A stretch of 64,000 bases of DNA from Paracoccaceae bacterium (GCA_014762635.1 JABURR010000017.1:62001-126000); one strand, 5' to 3'; shown: positions 33,354-42,780, counted from the first letter of the stretch. Program-made: numbers and translations. Notes: a model not told the origin generated them from the sequence alone.

Positions 33354-35813
33354 ATGACCGACACGTTTCCGAGCCATGCCCAGGCGGTGATCATTGGTGG
33401 TGGGTCGATCGGCTGCAACCTGGCCTATCACCTCACCAAGCTCGGCATGACCGACGTGGTGGTGCTCGAGCGTGACAAGCTGACCTCGGGCACCACCTGG
33501 CATGCGGCGGGCGAGATCGTTCCGGCGGTCCTCGGCAATGAATGGGAGTGTGAATTCTACACCTATGGCCGCAACCTCATTGCAGGCCTCGAGGAAGAAA
33601 CCGGCCAGGCCACCGGCTGGCGGCGCCCGGGCTATATCCAGCCCGCCGACACGCCCGACCGGGTCGAGGAGATGCGCCGTGGGGCCGCCTTCATGAACCG
33701 CTTCGGCATCGAGGTGCACGAGATATCCCCCGCCGAGGCCGCCGAGCGCTTTCCGATCGGGGATTTCTCCAAGACCCTCGCCGCCTTCTGGTATCCGCTC
33801 GAGGGACGCACCAATCCCGTAGACACGACGATGGCGCTGGCCCGGGGCGCGCGCAGCCGCGGCGCCCGTATCATCGAGGATACCAGCGTTGAGGCCATCC
33901 TGACCCGCAATGGTACGGCGGTCGGCGTGCGCACCGACAAGGGCGAGATCCAGGCCGAGCACGTTGTGATCTGCGCCGGTATGTGGTCGCGCCAGATCGG
34001 CGCCACGGTGGGCATCAACCTGCCGCTGCAGGCCGCCGAGCATTACTACCTCATCACCGAGCCGATGGAGGGCATCCACCGCGACCTGCCGCTGGTGGAG
34101 GATCCGCACAGCTGGGCCTATTTCCGCGAAGAGGTGGGCGGGCTGCTGGTCGGCCTGTTCGAGCCCGATGGCGCGGTCTGGAACCTCGACGAGATCCCGC
34201 AGAACTTCTCGTTCGGGGAGATCGAGCCGGATTGGGACCGCATGGCCCCGCACCTGGAGCGCGCATTCGAGCGTGTTCCCGCCGCCGCCAACGCGGGCCT
34301 GCGCAAGTTCTTCTGCGGGCCGGAAAGCTTCACCCCCGACCTCGCGCCGCTGGTGGGGCAGGCGCCGTCGCTGCGCAACTGCTGGGTGGCGGCGGGGCTG
34401 AACTCGCTGGGCATCCTCAACGGGCCCGGCATCGGCATGGCGCTGGCCCATTGGATCGTCGAGGGGCATTGCCCGGTCGACAACACCAGCTTCAACGTGG
34501 AGCGGTTCGCCGATGGCAGCCACAACACCCCGGCCTTCCGTAGCGCCCGGACCCCGGAACTTCTGGCCAAGAGCTTCGGCGCGCATTTCCCCAACGAGAG
34601 CTTCAAGAGCGCCCGCGGCCTGAAACAGTCGGTCCTCTATGACCGGCTCAAGGCCGCCGGGGCCTATTTCAGCGAAGGCTCGGGTTGGGAACAGCCCGAC
34701 TGGTTCGCGCCCAGCCCCGAACAGGCGAAGATCGAAGCCTATAGCTGGGGCCGCCAGAACTGGTGGGACTGGCACGCCGAGGAACACCGCGCCGCGCGCG
34801 AGGACGTGATCGTGATGGACATGTCCTCCATGGCGAAGTTCCAGGTCGAAGGGCCGGACGCCTGCGCGCTTCTGAGCCGCGTGAGCTGTAACGACGTGGA
34901 CGTGGAACCCGGCCGCGTGGTCTACACCGCCTGGACGAACGAGACCGGCGGGTTCGAGGCCGATCTGACCGTCACGCGGCTGGCGGCGGACAAGTTCCTG
35001 GTGGTGGTGGGCGAGAACAGCGCCGGCCACACCGAGACCTGGATGCGCCGCAACCTCCGCGCGGGCGAATTCGTCACCATCACCGATATCACCGCCGGGA
35101 TCACCCAGATCAACGTGCATGGCCCCAAGGCCCGCGAGTTGATGCAGCGCGTCAGTTCGGCGGACCTGTCGAACGAGGCTTTCCCCTTCATGTCCGCACA
35201 GGACATCGACGTGGGCTTCTTCAAGGTGCTGGCCCTGCGGGTGACCTTCATTGGCGAACTGGGGTGGGAGTTGAACGTCCCGGCGATCCACGCGGTGCAG
35301 GTCTATGACCTTCTGATGGAGCAGGGGAAGGATCTTGGTGTCCGGAACGCTGGGATGCAGACGCTGAATTCACTGCGGCTTGAGAAGGCCTATCGCGACT
35401 TCGGCATCGACGTGGACAATACCGACAACCCGATCGAGGCGGGGCTGGGCTTTGCCGTGAAGCTCGACAAGCCCGGCGGCTTCATTGGCCGCGACGCGCT
35501 TGCCGCGATCAAGGAGCAGGGCGTGCCAAAGAACCGGATGCTCCAGTTTCTGCTGAACGACCCCGCGCCGCTGCTCTATGGCAACGAGCTGATCTACCTG
35601 GACGGCGAAGCGGTGGGGCACATGCAGGTTGGCGGATACGGCCACACGCTGGGCGGCGCAGTCGGGATCGGCTTTGCCGAACTGGACGAGCCGCTGACCG
35701 CGAAAAGGGTCGAGGCGGGCACCTGGGAAGTCCTCGTCGCGGGCACGCGCTACCCGGCCACGGCCTCGCTCAAGCCGCTCTTCGATCCGACGATGGGGCG
35801 TGTCCGGTCCTAG
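33354..35813 (+). CDS. FAD-dependent oxidoreductase/GcvT fusion (dimethylglycine/sarcosine dehydrogenase-like)
   Basis: 819 residues from MTDTFPSHAQAVIIGGGSIG. The N-terminal 400 residues are a DAO-type FAD domain with VIIGGGSIGCNLAYHLTKLG, then LTSGTTWHAAGEI, whose His is the site of covalent FAD attachment in this family. The C-terminal half is a GcvT/aminomethyltransferase folate domain (EDVIVMDMSSMAKFQVEGPDA, FIGELGWELNVP, MLQFLLNDPAPLLYGNEL). Such fusions demethylate dimethylglycine or sarcosine, loading the methyl group on tetrahydrofolate. A perfect GntR-type palindrome upstream ties it to the polyamine locus, so an N-methylated amine is a possible substrate. Confidence 0.88.
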   Translation: MTDTFPSHAQAVIIGGGSIGCNLAYHLTKLGMTDVVVLERDKLTSGTTWHAAGEIVPAVLGNEWECEFYTYGRNLIAGLEEETGQATGWRRPGYIQPADTPDRVEEMRRGAAFMNRFGIEVHEISPAEAAERFPIGDFSKTLAAFWYPLEGRTNPVDTTMALARGARSRGARIIEDTSVEAILTRNGTAVGVRTDKGEIQAEHVVICAGMWSRQIGATVGINLPLQAAEHYYLITEPMEGIHRDLPLVEDPHSWAYFREEVGGLLVGLFEPDGAVWNLDEIPQNFSFGEIEPDWDRMAPHLERAFERVPAAANAGLRKFFCGPESFTPDLAPLVGQAPSLRNCWVAAGLNSLGILNGPGIGMALAHWIVEGHCPVDNTSFNVERFADGSHNTPAFRSARTPELLAKSFGAHFPNESFKSARGLKQSVLYDRLKAAGAYFSEGSGWEQPDWFAPSPEQAKIEAYSWGRQNWWDWHAEEHRAAREDVIVMDMSSMAKFQVEGPDACALLSRVSCNDVDVEPGRVVYTAWTNETGGFEADLTVTRLAADKFLVVVGENSAGHTETWMRRNLRAGEFVTITDITAGITQINVHGPKARELMQRVSSADLSNEAFPFMSAQDIDVGFFKVLALRVTFIGELGWELNVPAIHAVQVYDLLMEQGKDLGVRNAGMQTLNSLRLEKAYRDFGIDVDNTDNPIEAGLGFAVKLDKPGGFIGRDALAAIKEQGVPKNRMLQFLLNDPAPLLYGNELIYLDGEAVGHMQVGGYGHTLGGAVGIGFAELDEPLTAKRVEAGTWEVLVAGTRYPATASLKPLFDPTMGRVRS

Positions 35814-35979
35814 ATCGGCACGGCCCCGGCGGCTCGAATCTGGCGTGAAGGTCCGATAAAAGTCCGATGGAATTCCGATAGTTTTCCGAATTGGGTTTTG
35901 GCCTGGAAAAACGCTTGCCGAGATGTGCGGTGGATGCGCGAAAATGATCGATGTCCTCCGAAATCGAGAGGCCGACATC
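35814..35979. other. Non-coding stretch before the IS3 remnant
   Basis: 166 bases after the dehydrogenase stop. I see no gene, terminator or repeat that I can defend. Together with the remnant that follows, this is a gap of about 530 bases without an intact gene before the HlyD gene. Confidence 0.5.
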
Positions 35980-36287
35980 AAAGCCGGCACCGAACTGAGG
36001 TCGAACGCCATGCCAAAATTGCAGGAGGATCGCCTGATGGAATGGCATTATATCGCGCCGGGCAAGCTTCTGCAGAACGGGCTGGTCGAGAGCTTCAACG
36101 GCCGCCTGCGGGATGAGTGCCTCAACGAGCACCTGTTCCCGACCCTGCGCCAAGCCCGTAATCTGGTTGCGACTGGCGCGACGAGCGCGATCACTAGCGC
36201 CACCACAGGAGCCTCGACGGGCTCACCCCGCGAGAGTATCACCAACGGTCAGAGAAGAACCAAACCCTGAACAAGGCCAACTTATAA
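35980..36287 (+). pseudogene. IS3-family transposase (orfB) C-terminal remnant
   Basis: The frame contains [21 protein letters not shown] followed by [19 protein letters not shown], the conserved DDE-domain C-terminus of IS3-family orfB with the catalytic Glu in VESFNG. At about 36170 the frame shifts by one base. The remaining family sequence ([26 protein letters not shown]) continues in another frame after an in-frame TAG. With no N-terminal part, a frameshift and a stop, it is dead. It belongs to the same IS group as the fragment at 59897. Confidence 0.85.
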
Positions 36288-36344
36288 AAGCGGACACAAA
36301 ATGGAGACGGTCATCACTGCCAGCTCCTGTTCTTTGATTTTCAG

Positions 36345-37655
36345 CTACCCCCCTCGAAAAGCGCGGCTGAAATAGTCGGTCAGGGGTTTTGTCAGATAGC
36401 TCATTGGGGTTCTGTCTTCGGTTCTCAGGAAGACTTCGACGGGCATCCCGGGCAGGATTTCCAGATTGGACTGCGCCGGATCGGATAGGGGAGATATGCG
36501 GATGATGGCTTCGTAATAGGGCGCGCCCGTCGCCTGGTCCTCGACCGTGTCGGCGGACAGGCGGACGACCGTTCCGGCAATCTCCGGGGTCATGCGCATG
36601 TCGAATGTGGTGAACCGCAAACTCGCGTGTTGACCGGGAAAGACCTGGTCGATGTTGGCGGGATTGATCCGGGCCGAGACCTGCAGCGGGATGTCCCCGG
36701 GGACGATGAACATCATCGGGTCGGCTGGACGCACGACCGAGCGCTCCGCGACGACGGTCGAGCCGAAGATGACCCCGTCAAGTGGCGCGCGGACATCCAG
36801 CCGACTGAGTTGTTCTTTCAGGCTCAGGCGCTTTTGGGAAAGTTCGATCTCGGAATAGCGCAGGTCTCTCAATCGGCTGATAGCCTCTTCGCGGCGGCTG
36901 TTGGACAGGCGAAGGCTCTCGATGTCCGTGGCCGTGATGCGTGTTCTCGCCTCGCCGATTGCGGCCTTCAGGCGCCCGATTTCCCCGTGAAGCCGTGCCT
37001 GATCCCGGCGCATTTCGGATGCCCTGACAGTTGTCGCCAGCCCTTTGTCCAGCAGTGTTTCCTGGTCGCGCAACTGATCCTCGACCAGCGTCAATTCGGT
37101 TTTTGTCGCCTCCATCTGGGCCGACAGCCCCTCGATCTGCTGTCTGATCTGGCCTTTCTGCTCCGCAAGCTGGGCTTGCTCTTTCCCGAGCGCTTCCTTG
37201 CGCGCATTGAACAGGTCGACCTGGCCGGAAACCTGTTCCTCGACCCAGTCAGGATCAAGCTCGGAGAAATCGTCTGAGATCTGTATGGTCAGCACGTCGC
37301 GGGCGTCCCGTTCAGCTTCCAGCCGTCTCTGGCGCGCAAGAATTTCAACGAGTTGACGATCTACTATCTGCAGTTCGGATCGCAGGAAGGTGCCGTCCAG
37401 GCGCACCAGAAGCTCTCCGGCCCGGACATGGTCGCCATCCCTGGCTAGGATTTCGCCCACGACACCGCCATCGGGATGCTGGATGACCTGCCGGTGATTT
37501 TCAACTTTGACCGTGCCCTGGGATACGACCGCGCCCGCGATTTCGGTCACGGTCGCCCATGCCCCCAGGCCGCCGACCAGCACGGCGACGGCAAAGAAGC
37601 CGACTGCGGCTGGCCATCTGGCCCCCCAAGTTTGTGCTCGGCGCCCCTGTGTCAC
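36345..37655 (-). CDS. HlyD-family type I secretion membrane-fusion protein
   Basis: 436 residues from a GTG that overlaps the ABC gene stop as GTGA. One N-terminal membrane helix (AAVGFFAVAVLVGGLGAWATV) is followed by the biotinyl-lipoyl half-motif VENHRQVIQHPDGGVVGEILARDGDHVRAGELLVRLD, then a long coiled-coil hairpin (about residues 110-290). The second lipoyl half is LDVRAPLDGVIFG, and the C-terminal beta domain ends PGMPVEVFLRTEDRTPMSYLTKPL. It bridges the ABC exporter and an outer-membrane TolC-like pore. Paired with the ABC gene; no RTX-type substrate gene is in the window. Confidence 0.92.
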   Translation of the reverse strand: MTQGRRAQTWGARWPAAVGFFAVAVLVGGLGAWATVTEIAGAVVSQGTVKVENHRQVIQHPDGGVVGEILARDGDHVRAGELLVRLDGTFLRSELQIVDRQLVEILARQRRLEAERDARDVLTIQISDDFSELDPDWVEEQVSGQVDLFNARKEALGKEQAQLAEQKGQIRQQIEGLSAQMEATKTELTLVEDQLRDQETLLDKGLATTVRASEMRRDQARLHGEIGRLKAAIGEARTRITATDIESLRLSNSRREEAISRLRDLRYSEIELSQKRLSLKEQLSRLDVRAPLDGVIFGSTVVAERSVVRPADPMMFIVPGDIPLQVSARINPANIDQVFPGQHASLRFTTFDMRMTPEIAGTVVRLSADTVEDQATGAPYYEAIIRISPLSDPAQSNLEILPGMPVEVFLRTEDRTPMSYLTKPLTDYFSRAFRGG

Positions 37656-39376
37656 AGCGCGGCTTTCTCGCGCAAGGCCTGATGGACATTGTCGGCATTC
37701 TTGATCATCGACCTGATGACCTCGTCCCGAGGCCCGGAGGCCACCTTCCGCCCGTTTTCCAGAACCAGAAGCTGATCGCATTGAGACACTGCGCGGGGGC
37801 GGTGGGTCATGATGATGGCCGACTTGTTGGCCGCCTTCATCTCGGCGATCACTTCGTTGAGCGCTTCGGTGCCATCAGAATCCAAGGCAGAATTAGGCTC
37901 ATCAAGGATCAGGACCATCGGGTTACCATAGAGCGCCCGTGCCAACGCCAGGCGTTGCTTCTGCCCGCCCGAAAGTTGCACATCGCCCGGGCCGATCCGC
38001 GTGTCATAGCCTTTGGGCAGGCGTAGGACGATCTCGTGGATCCGTGCCTTCCGTGCTGCGTCCACGACCTTTTCGGCTTCGGGTTCGAGCGCCATCTGCG
38101 CGATATTCTCCGCGACCGTGCCGTCGAAAAACTGGACCTCTTGCGGGAGGTAGCCGATCAGGTCCCCAATCCTGTCGGGGCCGTACTGATCGATCGTTGC
38201 GCCGCCCAGCCGGACTTCGCCCGTCGTGGGGTGCGCCAACCCCATCAGAACGCGGCCAAGGGCCGTCTTCCCGGCACCGCTCTTGCCGATGATGCCCAGG
38301 GCTTCTCCGGGGCCGACGTAGAAACTGATCGATCGGAGCAACGGGCCATCGCAACCTTCCAGAACCAGTGACACATCGCGGGCATTCAGCGCGGCCACGG
38401 GATCGGGCAGCCGGGTGCGCGCCTCGCGCTCAGGGATCGCTTCGAGGAGGGACGACAGAACCCTCCAACTCCGCCGGGCGCGCTGCACGACGGGCCATTG
38501 CGGTAGCCCTTGCTCGATGGGGGCCAGCGCGCGCCCCAGCAGGATCGAGGCTGCGATCATGGCGCCACCTGTCATCTCGTTCTGCAGCACGAGCCAAGCC
38601 CCGAGCGCCAACATCCCCGATTGAAGCAGAAGGCGGAAGGCCCGCGTGAACGCGCTGAACGAACTGGTCCAGTCGGTGGCGCTCATGTGGCTCGCCAGTG
38701 CCTGATCCTGCGCCTTGGTCCAACGCATCCTCAGCGCCGTGCCCATACCCTGCGCCCAGACATAGGGCCCCGCGTCCTGGATCTGCCTGGCGAAGACCGA
38801 GGCGGCATGGGTCTGCGCCTGAGCCGCACCGACCCTGCGGGCGGTCAGCACCTGGTTGAGGACTGCGGTCACGATCAGCACCCCGCCACCGGCCAGTGCG
38901 AGCCAGCCGAGCATCGGGTGAAAGACGAAGATCGCAAGCAGGAACACCGGCGTCCAGGGCAGGTCGAACAGCGCCAGCAGGACGGGGGAGGTGAAAAAGG
39001 TCTTGATCGCCTCCACATCGGCGAGGGAGGCCTCGCGGCCCCTCCGTCCGCCGTTCGTGGCACGATCCTCCAAGAGCGCATCGAAGATGATCGGCGCGAC
39101 GCGGTCCTGAAACCGCGCGCCGACCCGCGCCGTCAACCGGCCCCGTGCGAACTCCAGCAGGCCGTAGAGCGCGAAAAGCAGAACCACCAATCCGAACAGG
39201 GCGACGAGCGTCTCCTCGGACCCCGAGGCAAGCACCCGGTCATAAACCTGCAGCATGAAGAGCGGCCCGGTGAGCATGAGCAGGTTCACGAACAGGCTGA
39301 AGAACAGCGCCAGCCACAGCAGGCCACGGCCGTGAGATGCGGCAAGGCCAAGGGGCGTGGGGTAGGAAGAGAGCAT
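37652..39376 (-). CDS. Type I secretion ABC transporter, permease/ATPase (PrtD-like)
   Basis: 574 residues from MLSSYPTPLGLAASHG. The N-terminal half is a six-helix exporter domain with no C39-like peptidase domain (LALFFSLFVNLLMLTGPLFMLQVYDRVLASGSEETLVAL). The C-terminal ATPase has Walker A GKSGAGKTALGR, Q-loop LPQEVQFFDGTV, signature LSGGQKQRLALARAL and Walker B VLILDEPNSALD. It forms the inner-membrane motor of a one-step secretion system for proteins with a C-terminal signal. The start is an internal ATG; the frame to 39412 lacks family sequence. Confidence 0.93.
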   Translation of the reverse strand: MLSSYPTPLGLAASHGRGLLWLALFFSLFVNLLMLTGPLFMLQVYDRVLASGSEETLVALFGLVVLLFALYGLLEFARGRLTARVGARFQDRVAPIIFDALLEDRATNGGRRGREASLADVEAIKTFFTSPVLLALFDLPWTPVFLLAIFVFHPMLGWLALAGGGVLIVTAVLNQVLTARRVGAAQAQTHAASVFARQIQDAGPYVWAQGMGTALRMRWTKAQDQALASHMSATDWTSSFSAFTRAFRLLLQSGMLALGAWLVLQNEMTGGAMIAASILLGRALAPIEQGLPQWPVVQRARRSWRVLSSLLEAIPEREARTRLPDPVAALNARDVSLVLEGCDGPLLRSISFYVGPGEALGIIGKSGAGKTALGRVLMGLAHPTTGEVRLGGATIDQYGPDRIGDLIGYLPQEVQFFDGTVAENIAQMALEPEAEKVVDAARKARIHEIVLRLPKGYDTRIGPGDVQLSGGQKQRLALARALYGNPMVLILDEPNSALDSDGTEALNEVIAEMKAANKSAIIMTHRPRAVSQCDQLLVLENGRKVASGPRDEVIRSMIKNADNVHQALREKAAL

Positions 39377-39686
39377 TTGCCAGGAATTCTTTCCGGTGTG
39401 ATTTGCCCGCAATCATCCACATCCAGGAATGGAGAATATGTAAACGATGTCCTTGTCCCTCCCGCCGACTATGATGCATGGGCAAGAACACTGGCTAGTC
39501 TCATTTGGTGCCGTGTGACGTGATCCGGCTTTTCACGGTGCGGCTAGGCGCTTCTCTCCGAAGCGGTAACGTTCTGGCGGCAGGTCGACGGCGGATCGCC
39601 AAAGACGCCTGCACGCCGGGCAGGCCGACAACCGGTTTGGATTGGATCCCGCATCCGGAAAGATTGCGGTGTCCTAGGAGACCCGA
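39377..39686. other. Intergenic region between pqqE and the secretion operon
   Basis: 310 bases without a supportable gene. It must hold the promoter of the ABC/HlyD pair (minus strand) and the 3' untranslated end of the pqq operon. I see no strong terminator hairpin or repeat. Short frames here lack ribosome sites and family sequence. Confidence 0.6.
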
Positions 39687-40760
39687 TCAAGCTCGGCGAT
39701 ATTGGTAGTCCGCTTCCACGTCGGACTCACTCTCGAGCAGGCGGTCCAGGGCGGCGCGGCCCTCGCTCTTGTGGCAGACCGGATCCGGTGCCTTGGGGTC
39801 TCCCAGGATGGCCATGGCCTGGCAGCGGCATCCGCCAAAGTCGATGTCGCGCCGATCGCAGGAGCGACAAAGGTCGGGCATCCAATCCGTGCCGCGATAT
39901 GCGTTGAACGCGGGGCTGTTGTGCCAGATCTCGGCAAGTGGTGTTTCGACGGCGTTCTGGAACTCAAGGCCCGGGATCGTGGCTGCGGCGTGGCAGGGCA
40001 GTACGGTTCCGTCCGGCGCCACGTTGAGCCCGGTCGATCCCCAGCCGCTCATGCAGGGTTTCGGAAAGTCCGAGTAGTAGTCGGGCGGCACGAAATCGAT
40101 GACCAGTTGCCCTTTGAGCCGTGCCTCGGCTTCTCTCACCACGTCTTTCGCACGCTCGACCTGTGCGCGGGAGGGTTGAAGCCGCGCGCGGTTGACCAGG
40201 GCCCAGCCCTGAAACTGTACGCAGGCGATCTCGATGCGGCGCGCGCCGAGGCGGACAGCCATGTCTATGGTTTCGGGAAGATCATCCAGGTTGTCCCGGT
40301 GCATCACGGCGTTCAATGTCAGCGGGAAGCCGATTCCGGATATGTGCTCGGCCACATGCATCTTGCGTTTGAAGCCGCCGTTGTAGCCGCCGATCCGGTC
40401 GGCGACCTCGGCCGAAACGCCCTGTACCGAAAGTTGAACATGATCCAGACCAGCTTCGTCGAGTTCCCGCAAGCGCCGCTCGGTCAGTCCAATGCCCGAC
40501 GTGATCAGATTGGTATAGAGACCCGCTTCCCGTGCCGCGACCACGAGATCGATGAGGTCACTGCGCGCGGCGGGTTCCCCGCCCGACAGGTGGAGCTGCA
40601 GGACGCCCAGATCCGCGGCGCTGTGGAAGATGCCGGACCATGTGGCGGTGTCGAGTTCCTGTCCCTTGGCCACCAGGTCCGTCGGGTTGGAGCAATAGGG
40701 GCAGGCGAGGGGGCAGCGATGGGTGACTTCGGCGAGCATCGCCATGGGGGGGTTAGCCAT
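39687..40760 (-). CDS. pqqE: PqqA peptide cyclase, radical SAM enzyme
   Basis: 357 residues from MANPPMAMLAEVTHRC. The radical-SAM cluster motif is RCPLACPYCSNP (CxxxCxxC), followed by HLSGGEPAAR. The C-terminal SPASM auxiliary clusters are indicated by CMSGWG, LPCHAAATIPG and CRSCDRRDIDFGGCRCQA. PqqE forms the Glu-Tyr carbon-carbon crosslink in PqqA with PqqD as chaperone. Start overlaps pqqD by eight bases. Last gene of pqqABCDE. Confidence 0.97.
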   Translation of the reverse strand: MANPPMAMLAEVTHRCPLACPYCSNPTDLVAKGQELDTATWSGIFHSAADLGVLQLHLSGGEPAARSDLIDLVVAAREAGLYTNLITSGIGLTERRLRELDEAGLDHVQLSVQGVSAEVADRIGGYNGGFKRKMHVAEHISGIGFPLTLNAVMHRDNLDDLPETIDMAVRLGARRIEIACVQFQGWALVNRARLQPSRAQVERAKDVVREAEARLKGQLVIDFVPPDYYSDFPKPCMSGWGSTGLNVAPDGTVLPCHAAATIPGLEFQNAVETPLAEIWHNSPAFNAYRGTDWMPDLCRSCDRRDIDFGGCRCQAMAILGDPKAPDPVCHKSEGRAALDRLLESESDVEADYQYRRA

Positions 40761-41034
40761 CGCGCAACTCCAGCAGCCGTTTTTCCGCGAGGTCTTCAAG
40801 GTAGGAGATCACGTCGGGCTCGATCACGTCTCGTGGCGCGGCGAAGGTCTCTGCCAGACGATCACAGATTTCAGCGATATTCGCGGTCCCGTCCACGCGC
40901 GACAGGATCGCCGATCCGATCTGATCAATCATCAGAACCCGCTCCGGCCCCAACAAGACGTCCGTGTCCCGTACGCGGTCATAATGGCAACGAACGCCCC
41001 GGGGCAGCGTCGGGATGGCGGTCGGGGCAATCAC
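40753..41034 (-). CDS. pqqD: PQQ biosynthesis peptide chaperone
   Basis: 93 residues from a GTG that overlaps the pqqC stop as GTGA. It is an RRE-fold protein with PTLPRGVRCHYDRVRD, VLLGPERVLMIDQIGSAILSRVDG and the C-terminal helix EPDVISYLEDLAEKRLLEL. It binds the PqqA peptide and presents it to PqqE. Length is normal for PqqD. Confidence 0.94.
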   Translation of the reverse strand: MIAPTAIPTLPRGVRCHYDRVRDTDVLLGPERVLMIDQIGSAILSRVDGTANIAEICDRLAETFAAPRDVIEPDVISYLEDLAEKRLLELRDG

Positions 41035-41774
41035 TTGAGGCCCTCGCCGGGTTGCCACGCGCCGGGAGGAATGCGTCCGGGTTCGACATAGGCCGACCAT
41101 AGTGCATCGAGTTGCGCCCAGAGGACCTCTGTCTTGAAGATCAGGGCATCTGCTGCCGCATCCTGATCTGCGCGCGTCACGGCGTGTTCAAGGACCCAGT
41201 CCAGCCCGAAGGCCACGTCCTGCGGTGCCTCGACCAACCGTTGGCGGAAGTAGGACATGGTGGTGTCATTGGCGAAATCGTAATGCGCCAGAAGGCCGGC
41301 GATCCGGTCGGCATGAATCTTGGGTGCGAAGAGTTCGGTGAGTGACGACGCGACCGCGGGCAGAAGCGGTTCGTCCCGGACAAACCGCACATAGGCGTCC
41401 ACGGCAAATCGCGTCGCGGGGAGGACGCCTTTCGCCGAGGCTACATACTCGGGGTCAAGGCCCACGCCTTCGGCCAGTTTCAGCCAGCGCTGGATGCCCC
41501 CGGTGCCCGGTTCACGTCCGTCGTGATCCTCGATCCGGCGGCGCCAGATGCGGCGCAATTCCGAATCTGCAACCCGAGACAGGAAGGCGGCGTCCTTCAT
41601 CGGGATACGGGACTGGTAATAATATCGATTGATCACCCAGGCGCGGACCTGATCGGGCGTACACCCGCCAGAGTGCAGCATCTGATGAAACGGGTGTTTG
41701 TCATGATACCGCTCATCGCCGATCGCACGCAGCCGGGCTTCGAACATTTGGCGGGTATCGGGGGCTGCATTCAT
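41031..41774 (-). CDS. pqqC: Pyrroloquinoline-quinone synthase
   Basis: 247 residues from MNAAPDTRQMFEARL. An all-helical cofactor-free oxidase with family motifs HDKHPFHQMLHSGGCTPDQVRAWVINRYYYQSRIPMKDA and IEDHDGREPGTGGIQRW. It performs the final ring closure and oxidation to PQQ. Both ends overlap neighbours by four bases (ATGA with pqqB, GTGA with pqqD). Confidence 0.97.
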   Translation of the reverse strand: MNAAPDTRQMFEARLRAIGDERYHDKHPFHQMLHSGGCTPDQVRAWVINRYYYQSRIPMKDAAFLSRVADSELRRIWRRRIEDHDGREPGTGGIQRWLKLAEGVGLDPEYVASAKGVLPATRFAVDAYVRFVRDEPLLPAVASSLTELFAPKIHADRIAGLLAHYDFANDTTMSYFRQRLVEAPQDVAFGLDWVLEHAVTRADQDAAADALIFKTEVLWAQLDALWSAYVEPGRIPPGAWQPGEGLK

Positions 41775-42658
41775 AGCGAAAGCTCCATTCCGTCGTGGGC
41801 CAGGTCCCAACCGGCCTCGCGCAGCGCTTTGCGCTCCGGGCCATCGGGCTGCAGGGCCGGATTGGTGTTGTTGATGTGGACGAATATCTTTCGGGCGCGC
41901 AGGCCTTTGAGGCGCGCGATGCTCCCTGCCGAACCGTGCATCGGGATGTGACCCATGCGTGCGCCCGTCTTCTCGCCGGTGCCGGTGCGCTGCATGTCGT
42001 CATTCTCCCAGACGGTGCCGTCGAAAAGCAGCAGGTCGACGTCGGACAGACGGTCCAGAAGCCAGTCGGGCAGGGCAGCGCAGCCAGGAACATAGGCGAG
42101 CGTCTTGTCGGCGCTTTCGATGATCAGCCCGACGGTCTGTTCGCCGATTTCCTCCAATTCGACCGTGTCGCCTTCAAGGAATAGCGCGACCTTGCCGGGC
42201 ACCGAGAATGGTGTGATCCGCAGTCCCGGCGCTGGCTCGAAAGCCGCGTCCAGCGCCATGGCATGGCGCTGGACCAAGGTTCGGTCGAGGACGTCGAAAA
42301 TCCGGTTCGACTCCAGGGTGCTCAGCACATCTGATGTGGCATGAAGGGCAAAGCCGGTCTTCTCCCTGAGAACCAGCAGGCCGGAGAGGTGATCGACATC
42401 GGCGTTGGTCACGATCACCGCCCGAATTGGCGTGTCGCGCAACCCACGGGGATGCAGCTTGGGTGTGTCCTGAAGCTGGGTCCGGATATCGGGAGAAGCG
42501 TTGAGAATGATCCAGTTCTCACCATCGCCCGAGATCGCCACCGAGGACTGTGTCAGTGGCGGCAAAGCCCCGCTACGCGCATCGTTGCAGTTCCGACAGC
42601 CGCAATTCCATTGGGGCAGCCCGCCTCCGGCCGCTGCCCCAAGAACGTGTACAAACAT
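41771..42658 (-). CDS. pqqB: PQQ biosynthesis protein PqqB, metallo-hydroxylase fold
   Basis: 295 residues from MFVHVLGAAAGGGLPQWNCGC. The metallo-beta-lactamase fold carries CGCRNCNDAR (structural zinc cysteines) and TNADVDHLSGLLVLREK, where the canonical HxHxDH is altered as in other PqqB proteins. The C-terminal MGHIPMHGSAGSI supplies further metal ligands. Probably the iron-dependent tyrosine hydroxylase step of PQQ assembly. It follows pqqA by 14 bases. Confidence 0.95.
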   Translation of the reverse strand: MFVHVLGAAAGGGLPQWNCGCRNCNDARSGALPPLTQSSVAISGDGENWIILNASPDIRTQLQDTPKLHPRGLRDTPIRAVIVTNADVDHLSGLLVLREKTGFALHATSDVLSTLESNRIFDVLDRTLVQRHAMALDAAFEPAPGLRITPFSVPGKVALFLEGDTVELEEIGEQTVGLIIESADKTLAYVPGCAALPDWLLDRLSDVDLLLFDGTVWENDDMQRTGTGEKTGARMGHIPMHGSAGSIARLKGLRARKIFVHINNTNPALQPDGPERKALREAGWDLAHDGMELSL

Positions 42659-42672
42659 ATATGTTGCGGATC

Positions 42673-42780
42673 TTAGATCACGTCACGGTCAGCGCCGCGG
42701 TCGTCATCCTCACCGGGGCCGTACATGTTGATTTCCATACCGCATTTGATTTCACGAGCGATCGGTTTGCTCCATGCCAT
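42673..42780 (-). CDS. pqqA: Coenzyme PQQ precursor peptide
   Basis: 35-residue peptide (MAWSKPIAREIKCGMEINMY, then GPGEDDDRGADRDVI). The crosslinked Glu and Tyr appear as E-I-N-M-Y, the conserved E-x3-Y of all PqqA peptides, preceded by the usual EI-x-x-G. A GAGGAGAAAGACC site precedes the ATG at 42780, which picks this start over the longer frame. The acidic tail after Tyr is longer than in many PqqA peptides. First gene of the pqq operon; an IS copy ends 92 bases upstream. Confidence 0.92.
   Translation of the reverse strand: MAWSKPIAREIKCGMEINMYGPGEDDDRGADRDVI

Noticed and set aside
33306-35291. 661-codon open frame on the minus strand opposite the dehydrogenase gene
   Set aside because: Shadow frame. 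The plus strand encodes an intact FAD/GcvT fusion with recognisable motifs.
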